From an uncultured Eubacterium sp. (lineage in GTDB: Bacteria; Bacillota; Clostridia; Lachnospirales; Lachnospiraceae): a stretch of 64,000 bases of DNA. Shown one piece after another: positions 37,748 to 46,794 of the stretch. How positions within the stretch are numbered: the stretch's first letter is position 1; each line of letters opens with the position of its first letter. The position numbers were made by a program, and so were the translations under genes. Location: assembly GCA_904420085.1 (NCBI GenBank), contig CAJFUA010000002.1, positions 1 to 64,000 of the forward strand, given 5' to 3'. The notes beneath the pieces were generated by a model. It was given only the letters and a program-made list of their open reading frames with translations. It ran no database searches and had not been told where the DNA came from.

Positions 37748-37888
37748 TTAGTAAAGTCCTGTCCAGCCGTTATCTTCATTTGCTGACTCACCTGTAAATG
37801 TATCAAGGATGCTAGGACTTGTTGTGATCACGTCTTTCGTGTCAAATTCCACCACTTCAGCCTGTGGGCTGTTATAAAATTTCTTCAT
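37748..37888 (-). CDS. 46-aa peptide, cassette A
   Basis: MKKFYNSPQAEVVEFDTKDVITTSPSILDTFTGESANEDNGWTGLY; GGAGG 5 nt before ATG, starts 10 nt after the upstream gene stop. Confidence 0.8.
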   Translation of the reverse strand: MKKFYNSPQAEVVEFDTKDVITTSPSILDTFTGESANEDNGWTGLY

Positions 37889-37898
37889 GCTAACCTCC

Positions 37899-40367
37899 TT
37901 ATTTGATAAATGAATCAATGGTTGACTGATACTCTTCCGCAATTCCTATATAGCCTGCAGCTTTTACTGCTGATGCTACCTGGCTGATGCTTCTTACCGG
38001 TCCCATACTTGAGTAAACCGTTACGGCATCTCCGTTTTCATAGTTGATGGTCACATAAGCTCTTGCAGTAAAGTTTCTGATGTAGTTTGACTCTACTACA
38101 TCACAGATGGAACCACAGTATGTTCCGACAGTGTCCTGATACCAGCCGCTGTTTACAACGTCCAGTTTTGTGTAATCACTGGTAAGGGTTAAGTCTGTTC
38201 CTTTTGCCTCGTAAATATCGTTGGCTGTAATCAGTGTTCCTTCTGTGATGGCATTAGATGCCACTGCATCCATGTTGTCAGATAAAACTGTTGACTGGAA
38301 TCTGATTCCTGCTGTTCCGATATAACGGATTCCTGCGCCGTCTGCCATCGTCACGGACAATTCATTGACAGATGTAAATACCATGTCAGTTTCTACTGTA
38401 ACTTCTGAATTTGGTGCATACATCTTTCCGTCACAGAAGTATCCGTATGCAGCATTACCCAGTGTTACTTTATCACCTGACATCTCTGCAGGTTCTCCAT
38501 CTACTGTTACTGTATATGTTGGTGCAGGTTCCGGTCCGACTACTTTAATTACAAACGGAGCCACATTGCTTCCTACTGCCGTAATTGTAAAATATTTCGT
38601 TTCTCCCGGCTGTGCTTCAACCATTGCCTGGTTAATATATATACAGTCAGCACCGATATATACCTGTGTGTTTCTTGCATCTTTTGCATTGATGTACTCT
38701 GTATCTCCAATGATAACACTTGACGCATTACTTCCTGTTGTAACAAATCCAAACACGGCAAGGTCTTTAAATGCCGTATTCACTCTGTTCCAATCCGGAG
38801 TACCATTATTATAAAATCCTCTAAGTCCGGCATTTCCCATATTTTCAACAGAAGAAGCATATACTGTTGAACCGTTTACGGATGTTCCTTGCAACTGCGT
38901 CCACTCTGAAATGGTCTCCGGGTCAATAGAAGTATCTTCTACTTTTTTTGTAGCATCCGGTTCTAATGGTGCCTCCACTTTAATTGCAAAGGTTTTCATT
39001 GTACCATCATTCATTACGATTGTTACCACGTTCTGTTCTTCCGTAAATACTTCTGTGGATATTTCAACGCAGTCACCGTCATTGTTAAATACGATGGAAT
39101 GATTTTCATATTTATTTCCGTTTACCCAGATTTTTTCTACATTCGTCTGTTTAAAAACAAATGCAGATGCCTCTCCCAAAATACAATTTACACGGTCACC
39201 GTGGTAAGGCGCCTTGGAATGCGGTGCATAAATTCCCCACCAGACACCTGTATCCAAACCATGTGTTCCATTAATAGAGTAAGCATTTTCTAAAACAGAA
39301 CCTTCCTTTGCTTCCAATGTAACCCAGGAACTTGTATCAACTTTTGAAAGATCATGTTCCTCCGGTGCTTCTTCCGGAACTAATTGCACTTCTATCGTGT
39401 TGTTCGTAATCGTAATCTCTTCGCCTTCTTCATTCAATGCTTTAATGATTACCGTATATACCTGATTTTCCTCTACGGAAATGTCCAAACGTGTATCAGA
39501 TACCGGGGTTTCCGTGCCGTTAACAGATACTACATAACTTACTGCACCTGTAATGGCACTCCACGAAACAGTTGCAGTATCTGTTCCATAAACAACGGAA
39601 ACTGCCGCATCAAAGTTCTGGGAAACTTCCTTGAAAAAAGTAAATGTGTTATTGGTAACCTCAATCTCACTACCCTCTGCATCGTATACTTTGACAATAA
39701 AATTATAGGTCTTACCTTCTTCATATGAGAACTGCTCCCAGTCTCCGGCAGTTTTTGATACCAATACATCCTCTGTATCAGCATCAATGATGTCATAACG
39801 TGCAGCTCCTGCAATTGCATCCCATTTTAAGAAAAGCAGTTTATTTGCCTCATCAATTCTGTCCTGTCTCAAATTTAAGTTCGTATTGATTACCTTTTCA
39901 AATTCAACTGCATTTGATGTTCCCTGTGCTACTACCGTTCCATCTTCTGCAAGATACTGAACCACAATCACGAAATTTCCACCATCCGCAACGTTTAATG
40001 ATGAATCTTTTGTGTGCGTAACAGTATCTAATGCCGTTCTGTCATCTTTATTGTTAGCAGTTGTCCAACACCATCCGTTTGCTGCCGCTGCATAATGATT
40101 TTCGTCAAGGACAATCTCATCTGCTTTGCACAAATAAAACGCAAGTGTGGCATAATTTCCATCAGGATTGTTCTCTGTAATCTGTGTCCATCCTTCCGGT
40201 TTTGTCCAGTTGGCATCTAAACCATTACCATCAGCTCTTTTTGTAGCTGTAACTGTAACTTCCACTGGATCATCTGCCTTTGCCGTGGTGTGATACACTG
40301 TAACTGATGTAGCAATCATGGCAAGTGATAACACCACCGAAAGAACCTTTTTAAAAGTCTTATTCAT
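37899..40367 (-). CDS. Large secreted protein, cassette A (FN3-like modules plus conserved C-terminal domain)
   Basis: Signal peptide (MNKTFKKVLSVVLSLAMIATSVTVYHTTAKA); FN3-like segments (ANKLLFLKWDAIAGAARYDI; DTATVSWSAITGAVSYVVSVNG); C-terminal domain RYIGTAGIRFQS...STIDSFIK. Confidence 0.8.
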   Translation of the reverse strand: MNKTFKKVLSVVLSLAMIATSVTVYHTTAKADDPVEVTVTATKRADGNGLDANWTKPEGWTQITENNPDGNYATLAFYLCKADEIVLDENHYAAAANGWCWTTANNKDDRTALDTVTHTKDSSLNVADGGNFVIVVQYLAEDGTVVAQGTSNAVEFEKVINTNLNLRQDRIDEANKLLFLKWDAIAGAARYDIIDADTEDVLVSKTAGDWEQFSYEEGKTYNFIVKVYDAEGSEIEVTNNTFTFFKEVSQNFDAAVSVVYGTDTATVSWSAITGAVSYVVSVNGTETPVSDTRLDISVEENQVYTVIIKALNEEGEEITITNNTIEVQLVPEEAPEEHDLSKVDTSSWVTLEAKEGSVLENAYSINGTHGLDTGVWWGIYAPHSKAPYHGDRVNCILGEASAFVFKQTNVEKIWVNGNKYENHSIVFNNDGDCVEISTEVFTEEQNVVTIVMNDGTMKTFAIKVEAPLEPDATKKVEDTSIDPETISEWTQLQGTSVNGSTVYASSVENMGNAGLRGFYNNGTPDWNRVNTAFKDLAVFGFVTTGSNASSVIIGDTEYINAKDARNTQVYIGADCIYINQAMVEAQPGETKYFTITAVGSNVAPFVIKVVGPEPAPTYTVTVDGEPAEMSGDKVTLGNAAYGYFCDGKMYAPNSEVTVETDMVFTSVNELSVTMADGAGIRYIGTAGIRFQSTVLSDNMDAVASNAITEGTLITANDIYEAKGTDLTLTSDYTKLDVVNSGWYQDTVGTYCGSICDVVESNYIRNFTARAYVTINYENGDAVTVYSSMGPVRSISQVASAVKAAGYIGIAEEYQSTIDSFIK

Positions 40368-40573
40368 GTTAAATGTTCCTCCTTACTTTTTTTACATTTT
40401 TATGATAACATACCAATTTTTACAATACAATCACACCTGCTTATAAAACAAATTTTATTTTTTCATACCTATAAAAATCTTAAAAGTTCCTTTTTCCCTT
40501 TATTTATACTGTGTTTTTAGATGTTTTAATAAATAAAAATGATTTTATTGACTTTTTATTACCGATTTTTCAA

Positions 40574-40607
40574 CGAAAAAAGCACCCGGATTTTTCTTCC
40601 GGGTGCC
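40574..40607 (-). terminator. Terminator of secreted-protein/peptide cassette B
   Basis: gcacccgga-tttttct-tccgggtgc hairpin followed on the minus strand by TTTTTTC. Confidence 0.8.
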
Positions 40608-40660
40608 TGTCATTTGCCTTTAATTCAATTCATGTATATGCGACTATACATACCCACTTT

Positions 40661-40810
40661 TTAGTAAAGTCCTGTCCAGCCATTATCTTCGTTTGCTGAT
40701 TCACCTGTAAAATCATCAAGGATGCTAGGACTTGTTGTAATCACATCTTTTGTGTCAAATTCTACCACTTCAGCCTCAGGGCTGTTATAAAATTTCTTCA
40801 TGCTAACCTC
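40661..40810 (-). CDS. 46-aa peptide, cassette B
   Basis: MKKFYNSPEAEVVEFDTKDVITTSPSILDDFTGESANEDNGWTGLY; 44/46 residues identical to the cassette A peptide, same GGAGG spacing. Start inferred at the MKKFYN methionine (approximately 40801..40810). Confidence 0.8.
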   Translation of the reverse strand, partial: EVSMKKFYNSPEAEVVEFDTKDVITTSPSILDDFTGESANEDNGWTGLY

Positions 40811-40811
40811 C

Positions 40812-43163
40812 TTATTTGATAAATGAATCAATGGTTGACTTGTACTCTTCCGCAATTCCTGCATAGCCTGCTGCTTTTACTGCTGATGCTACCTGGCTGA
40901 TGCTTCTTACAGGTCCCATACTGGAGTAAACGGTTACGGCATCACTATTTTCATAGTTGATTGTCACATAAGCTCTTGCGGTAAAGTTTCTGATGTAGTT
41001 TGATTCTACCACGTCACAGATGGAACCACAGTATGTTCCCACTGTTTCATTATACCAGCCGCTGTTTGTCACATTTAATTTGGTATAATCACTGGTAAGA
41101 GTCAATTCTTCTCCCTTTGCCTCGTAAATATCGCTTGCCGTAATCAGTGTTCCTTCAGTAATGGCATCCGAAGCTACTGCATCCATGTTGTCAGATACAA
41201 TACTTGACTGGAATCTGATTCCGGCTGTTCCGATATAACGAATACCTGCTCCATTTGCCATAGAAACAGATAATTCTTTGACAGATGTAAATGCCATGTC
41301 TGCTTCTACAGTAACTTCTGAATTTGGTGCATACATCTTTCCGTCACAGAAATATCCGTATGCAGCATCTCCCAATGTTACTTTGTTGTCAACTACACTT
41401 ACTTCTTCATTATCTACAGTTACCTTATAATCTTCCTGTTCAGGTTCTTTTACAACAACACTGCCTGTTTCTACTTCAGGCTCTGTGCTGTATCCTTTTA
41501 AGCTGACCGCCTTAACTGTAACATTTGCCTCAGCGCTGGCTGTTGCATCAATATATCCCATAAGGATTCCATACAAAGCATTTCCATTAGCTGCTTTTGT
41601 AGCCTGGAATTTCAGAGTCACTTCTACTTCCTGCCCTGCTTTTACGCTGGTAACCAGTCCTCCAAACTCTGACCAGTCACCGCCGGCATTTCCGTCACTC
41701 TGGATTAACAGTCTGAAGTTTTTATCTACATCAGATGACACGGTATATTTTGCAACATACCACTTACCTTCCTCTAATGTGATTCCATTCTGTACTAACT
41801 GTGTTGAGTAAGTCTCTCCACCGGCCTTCTCTTCAACAACGCAACTCATAGAACCGTCACCATTATCTGTAGAACTGATCATGTTATCATGATTCCAGTT
41901 ATCTGCACCGATGAACTGTGTATTTAACAGAATTTCTGTATCATCTGGTACCGGTGCTGCTGTCGTAGTTTCCGGTTCTTCCTCAACCTTTAAAAGAATT
42001 GTAACAGACTCTGTTCCGTAGTGGTCATATACAACAACTGTATAATATTCCTCTGTCAAGTTTTCTACAAACAATCTGAGAAACGCACCGTCCGGCATAT
42101 TTGCTTCCTCTACGTCTACGCCGTTAATTACTACCCTGCTGAATGTTGCTGCTATACTAAGTGCTGTATAAACAGTATTTTTTCCGTCAATCATTTCAAT
42201 CTGTGGTTTTACAACTACCTTATCTGCATTATCATATATATTGTAGTAAATATTATTGCTGCCGGTTACAGGTGTCCACTCTGTAATCTCTGAAGGATCA
42301 ATTGTTTCCTCATCTGCTGATGTAGTCTCTTCCGGTGTTGTTTCCTCATCTGCTGATGTAGTCTCTTCCGGTGTTGTTTCCTCGTCTGAGGATGTAGTCT
42401 CTTCCGGTGTTGTTGTTTCTGACGCATCTACACCATTTGCATTGGCAATCTTAACTGTTGCTGTTCCACCTGCATATGTAATTACTACTTCATTCGTCTT
42501 TAATACAAGAGCTGACAGATATATAACCACGCCTGCTCCCTGAACTGCTGAACCGCCAGAAGTGTCGCCATTAATTGAAACTTCGCTGATTCCAGCAGGT
42601 ACAGTCATATAAATACCTAATTCAGTAGCAAATCCAGGCTGTTGAATATTAACGATAGAAGCTGTTGTGCTATCGTCATATGAATATCCCTGTCCAAGGT
42701 CAATCCAGTTAACAACCGAAGGATCCCTTGTTGTCGTCTCTCCTTGTGACTCAATCTTTAATGTTGCATTTCCAGTAAGTGTCTTCTCCGGATCTTCCTG
42801 AGATGTACCTGTGACAACAATAGAATATTCTCCTTCTCCTAAATCTGACACTTCTGACAACGGAATAAACATTCCATTCGCATTTTTACCATCAACTGCA
42901 ACGTCCTCTCCGTTTACAGTTGCTGTTATTGTGTCTGCATCAAGTGCTGTTCCCCATGCAAAATGAATTCTGGCACTATCAAAAATCCCCTGACATGTAA
43001 ACCCGACAATATCGGTATCGCCATCTGTTACAGTGTATATGATTCCATCTACCGTTGCTGAACCTGAAGCATTAACACTGCTTGTATTATATACCGTTAC
43101 CGAGCATACAACCATTGCAATCGCACTGACAATTGCAATCATTTTTTTGAAACGTCTGTTCAT
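40812..43163 (-). CDS. Large secreted protein, cassette B (CBM-like module, Thr/Glu-rich linker, same C-terminal domain)
   Basis: Signal peptide; TTPEETTSADEE repeats; CBM4/9-like segment ILLNTQFIGADNWNHDN...AKYTVSSDVDKNFRLLIQSDG; C-terminal about 200 aa closely matching cassette A. Confidence 0.8.
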   Translation of the reverse strand: MNRRFKKMIAIVSAIAMVVCSVTVYNTSSVNASGSATVDGIIYTVTDGDTDIVGFTCQGIFDSARIHFAWGTALDADTITATVNGEDVAVDGKNANGMFIPLSEVSDLGEGEYSIVVTGTSQEDPEKTLTGNATLKIESQGETTTRDPSVVNWIDLGQGYSYDDSTTASIVNIQQPGFATELGIYMTVPAGISEVSINGDTSGGSAVQGAGVVIYLSALVLKTNEVVITYAGGTATVKIANANGVDASETTTPEETTSSDEETTPEETTSADEETTPEETTSADEETIDPSEITEWTPVTGSNNIYYNIYDNADKVVVKPQIEMIDGKNTVYTALSIAATFSRVVINGVDVEEANMPDGAFLRLFVENLTEEYYTVVVYDHYGTESVTILLKVEEEPETTTAAPVPDDTEILLNTQFIGADNWNHDNMISSTDNGDGSMSCVVEEKAGGETYSTQLVQNGITLEEGKWYVAKYTVSSDVDKNFRLLIQSDGNAGGDWSEFGGLVTSVKAGQEVEVTLKFQATKAANGNALYGILMGYIDATASAEANVTVKAVSLKGYSTEPEVETGSVVVKEPEQEDYKVTVDNEEVSVVDNKVTLGDAAYGYFCDGKMYAPNSEVTVEADMAFTSVKELSVSMANGAGIRYIGTAGIRFQSSIVSDNMDAVASDAITEGTLITASDIYEAKGEELTLTSDYTKLNVTNSGWYNETVGTYCGSICDVVESNYIRNFTARAYVTINYENSDAVTVYSSMGPVRSISQVASAVKAAGYAGIAEEYKSTIDSFIK
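42305..42412. repeat. Three tandem 36-bp repeats inside the cassette B coding sequence
   Basis: tttcctcatctgctgatgtagtctcttccggtgttg at 42305, 42341 and 42377 (third with 2 changes); encodes a TTPEETTS(A/S)DEE linker. Confidence 0.95.
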
Positions 43164-43484
43164 TTCAAATCTCCTTTCCTATTATTTACTTTAGGTTTTC
43201 GTGAATAATCCTTTCGAAGCCCCCTGATTAGTCCTTTACCCACAATCCTAAACTTAATTATAATAAAAATATACAAATATTGGCAGTGTGATTTTTATTA
43301 AAAAGGTGTCATTTTTTATAAAAACGTTTTTATTTGTTGGCGTTTTTTCTGAAATTCTTCTCTTTTTTTATTCTTTTTTCTTGTTTTGCAAAAAAAACAT
43401 TTTTAATTTTACATATAGAAAGTATGATTTTTTTGAGATTTCCGATGCATTTTCAGCTCCCTATTTCACGTTTTTCACCTTATA

Positions 43485-43529
43485 AAAAACTGCCTGTCAG
43501 GACTGTTTTTCCCGACAGGCAGTTTTTAT
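43485..43529 (-). terminator. Terminator after the transglutaminase-like gene
   Basis: ACTGCCTGTC...GACAGGCAGT hairpin followed by TTTTTTAT on the minus strand. Confidence 0.8.
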
Positions 43530-43534
43530 TATCA

Positions 43535-44761
43535 TTATTTTATCTTTATGGTCTTTTTTGCGGACCATTTTGTATAGACCGTTTTTCCCTGAATCACTTT
43601 TGACGCCCGGAAGCGTATATAATATTTTTTATTTCTTTTTAATTTCCGCAGATAAACATTTCTTTTCCTGCTTTTTATCTTTTTCGCCCCTTTAAAATTC
43701 TTTTTTTCAGCATACTGTATGATGTATTTCACACCTGTATCTACTTTTTTCAAAGTAATTTTCTTTTTATTTACCTTCTTAAAACGGGGTTTTATCATCT
43801 TAAACTGAGCAATCGTACTCTTTTTGGATAATGTGTTGGTTCCCTTACCATAATCCGATTTTGCCATGGGATAATTGGCATAAAATTCATCACTGCTGTA
43901 ATTATCAAATCGGATATGATTTTCAAAACTGTCACCTTTCAAAAAATTTTGATATGTATAACCTCTCTGATAATTTTCAGAATCCCATGTGGCGTCAATA
44001 TTATAATAATATTTTCCCAGCTTTACAATATTCCATCCATGCAGTTCTCCACCTGCATATCCTCCAATCAGTCTGACAGAAATATCAGCTTCCCGAAGCA
44101 TTTTATACATAAGTTGGGCATACCCCTGACACACTGCCTGACCGTTAAATAATGCTCCATAAGAAGTAAACACAATATCGTCTTTCATGTTATATGCATA
44201 CTGTACATTTTGACACACATAATCATAGACCGTTTTTATTTTTTCATAGTCCGAGGTTTTTTGGGTAAATCCAAACCTGCGAATTAACGCTTCTACCCTG
44301 GACTCTACCTTCTCTTTCTGTTTCAGCGTTGTATAGTAATCATAATCAATGTCAAACTGGTAATAATAAGTGATTTTGCCTTTTTCTAGTACCGGAAAAT
44401 ATACATAATTGGGAACCTCTGATTTAATGTCCCAATAGAGATAGTCCCCTTCACTGCTGTTATCTGTCTCTTTTGTCAGTTCCTGTTTAAAATGTTCGTA
44501 AACTTTAATGGGAGACTGAATGTTTGTCTTAAAATATACTTTCACATTGGACGCATGATTTGCCACTTCGTCTCTGACCTGGTCGGCTGCTGTTTCAATG
44601 GTAGTATATCGGATGTCCGCATTGACCTGTATGCTGCCGGACACTGTTACCAAAAGTAACAGTCCAATGATTGATATAATCTTTTTGATTCTCATTTCCC
44701 CCTCCTTCCCATATGTCAATAATGCCGCTGACTGCACTTTTAAAAGCACATCAGCGGGCAT
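43535..44761 (-). CDS. Secreted transglutaminase-like (cysteine peptidase fold) protein with Lys/Arg-rich C-terminal module
   Basis: Signal-like segment; ALFNGQAVCQGYAQLMYKMLREADISVRLIGG...LHGWNIVKLGKYYYNIDATWD (Cys-His-Asp triad); basic C-terminus PRFKKVNKKKITLKK...KKTIKIK. Confidence 0.85.
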   Translation of the reverse strand: MPADVLLKVQSAALLTYGKEGEMRIKKIISIIGLLLLVTVSGSIQVNADIRYTTIETAADQVRDEVANHASNVKVYFKTNIQSPIKVYEHFKQELTKETDNSSEGDYLYWDIKSEVPNYVYFPVLEKGKITYYYQFDIDYDYYTTLKQKEKVESRVEALIRRFGFTQKTSDYEKIKTVYDYVCQNVQYAYNMKDDIVFTSYGALFNGQAVCQGYAQLMYKMLREADISVRLIGGYAGGELHGWNIVKLGKYYYNIDATWDSENYQRGYTYQNFLKGDSFENHIRFDNYSSDEFYANYPMAKSDYGKGTNTLSKKSTIAQFKMIKPRFKKVNKKKITLKKVDTGVKYIIQYAEKKNFKGAKKIKSRKRNVYLRKLKRNKKYYIRFRASKVIQGKTVYTKWSAKKTIKIK

Positions 44762-44776
44762 TATCTATATTTTACT

Positions 44777-46558
44777 TTATTTGTTTTTCTTCCTGTACTT
44801 GGATGTATATGTCTGTTTATTGTATCTCTGCGCCCGAATCATCTTTTTACCGCCCTTTAGGGTGTAAGTAAATTTCTGTTTTGAGTATTTTCTTAACTTA
44901 AAGTGAAGCTGATAGGTTCCAATCTGTATTTGAGATACTTTGTTCTTGCTGCTGATGACTGTATCAAAGCCTAGCGTTTTGTTATTCAGGTCTTTGATTC
45001 TAAGACATGGTTCACCTTTAAACAGCACCGTTGAGATATAAATGGTGTATACTTTCTTTTCTCCCTGAACGATGCCTTTGTGCGTCCATGTACCTACCCA
45101 GAAACGAACTTTATATTCAAAATTTTTAATTTCCTTATAAAGTTTATCCGCTTTTTTACTTTCTTTTCTAACCGTTTTTAACAGGTTCATGGCTTCCGTC
45201 ATCTTACCGCTTTCACCAAGTTTTACCGCCTGGTTATAGACACTGTCGCTTAAATTTTGTGCCTTTGTATATTTTGCAATCTCATTGTACAGGTTTAATC
45301 CTTCCTGCGTCTTTCCGCTGTCCACCAGCGACTTTGCATACGCATATCCATATGTCCCATACTCTTCTTCATAGGATGCATCTTTGGCAAACACATTTTT
45401 TATGGTATTCCACGCTGTACTATAATCTCCCTGCAGGTAATTTACCTCTGCCATTCCTACACTTGCCTTATTGATCAGATTGAAGTCAGAAGCAGCATTT
45501 GCGCTGGACTTAAACAGTTCCATTGCTTCATCATACTTCTTTGCTTCCAATGTCTCCACACCCTTATAATAATCCAGATATGCACCTGCCATGGCTCCAT
45601 GCTGTGAATCCTTATCTGCCTCATAACTTTTTGTAAAATAATCTTTTGCAGTATTCTCATCTTTTTCTAACGCAGACAGTCCCAGATTATAGTACGCCTG
45701 TGCCAGATATTCTTCACTCTTTAAGAAACCGTTTAACTGTTCAAATTCTTTGGCTGCCTGTGCATATTTTTTGCCATTTAATAATTTTTGAGCCGCTTTA
45801 TATTGATTATTCGGCACAATAAACGCCATTGCGCCGGCTGTAATCAGACCTGCCAGAACGACGATAACCACTGCTGTAATAATATATTTTTTCTTTACGG
45901 ATTTCCTTCTGTGAGATTTCTTATCCTCTATTTTTTTTCTCCGGTCTTCCGTATTTTTTAACGCATTGAATTTATGTTCGGAATCTTTTAAGATTTTCTC
46001 CGCATCTTTATACCATGAGATACGTTTCAATATTTCAATACCGTTATTCATGTTAATATAATCTTCTCTGGCGATATCTTCTGTCGCTATTACATAATTG
46101 TCTTCATAATCTTTATTTTTCGCCTTTGCAAATACATCTAAATCGTCAATGGCACCTGTACTTTCATAGACTGCATCCTCTTTTACCCAGACAGTTCCAT
46201 CTTCAAATACAATCCGCTTTACCGTGATGTCAATTTCAGCCGCATCACTTTCTACATCGGAACATACCAAAACAGACTTAGATTCCAGATAATCCAGTCC
46301 CAGTGAAGTAAGATTCTGTTCCACTACTTCCTCTTTTCCCTGAGAATCTGTTATATTGACCTGAATATTCATTTCTCCGATATTTTTTTGAAAAATATTG
46401 GCAAAGGTCAGTGTCAGTTCTACTGTGCCTTCCTTCTCTCCTTTGTACACAATACCCGATTGGAAAATAACAGGGCTTCCATATGTCCACAGATTTTCTT
46501 CCAGTTCTTTTAAAACTTCTTTTTCCATATTTTTATTTTCTTCCATCGTATTCTCCAT
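44777..46558 (-). CDS. Single-TM protein with TPR-like extracytoplasmic repeats
   Basis: Cytoplasmic N-terminus, RRKSVKKKYIITAVVIVVLAGLITAGAMAFIV TM, then helical repeats (KYAQAAKEFEQLNGFLKSEEYLAQAYYNLGLSALEKDE...). Confidence 0.75.
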   Translation of the reverse strand: MENTMEENKNMEKEVLKELEENLWTYGSPVIFQSGIVYKGEKEGTVELTLTFANIFQKNIGEMNIQVNITDSQGKEEVVEQNLTSLGLDYLESKSVLVCSDVESDAAEIDITVKRIVFEDGTVWVKEDAVYESTGAIDDLDVFAKAKNKDYEDNYVIATEDIAREDYINMNNGIEILKRISWYKDAEKILKDSEHKFNALKNTEDRRKKIEDKKSHRRKSVKKKYIITAVVIVVLAGLITAGAMAFIVPNNQYKAAQKLLNGKKYAQAAKEFEQLNGFLKSEEYLAQAYYNLGLSALEKDENTAKDYFTKSYEADKDSQHGAMAGAYLDYYKGVETLEAKKYDEAMELFKSSANAASDFNLINKASVGMAEVNYLQGDYSTAWNTIKNVFAKDASYEEEYGTYGYAYAKSLVDSGKTQEGLNLYNEIAKYTKAQNLSDSVYNQAVKLGESGKMTEAMNLLKTVRKESKKADKLYKEIKNFEYKVRFWVGTWTHKGIVQGEKKVYTIYISTVLFKGEPCLRIKDLNNKTLGFDTVISSKNKVSQIQIGTYQLHFKLRKYSKQKFTYTLKGGKKMIRAQRYNKQTYTSKYRKKNK

Positions 46559-46794
46559 TTTTAATCTAAACCGGTGTCAAATTGCACCGGGTTCTATAAG
46601 TATCATTTACAATATCTTATTTTATCACACTTTCCTGCAAAAGAACACCTTACTTTCTATAAAATCTGTCTTAGAACTTTTTACCAGTCAATGCTTCTGT
46701 GTTCTTGTCAAATTTTATATTATGGAAATTCTTTATAATATAGGAAATCCCACGTATCTGATAATTTCCGATACATGGGATTTTCCTTATCTCA

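Noticed and set aside
38573-38761. Small minus-strand ORFs nested in the large secreted-protein genes (also 39539..39820, 40028..40216)
   Set aside because: Alternate-frame readings within long supported coding sequences; no ribosome-binding site evidence considered convincing.
42305-42412. CRISPR-like array
   Set aside because: Repeats are directly tandem without spacers and lie in frame in a coding sequence; no cas genes in the window.
42256-42543. Plus-strand ORF with SSADVVSSGVV repeats
   Set aside because: Antisense reading of the 36-bp coding repeats in the cassette B gene.
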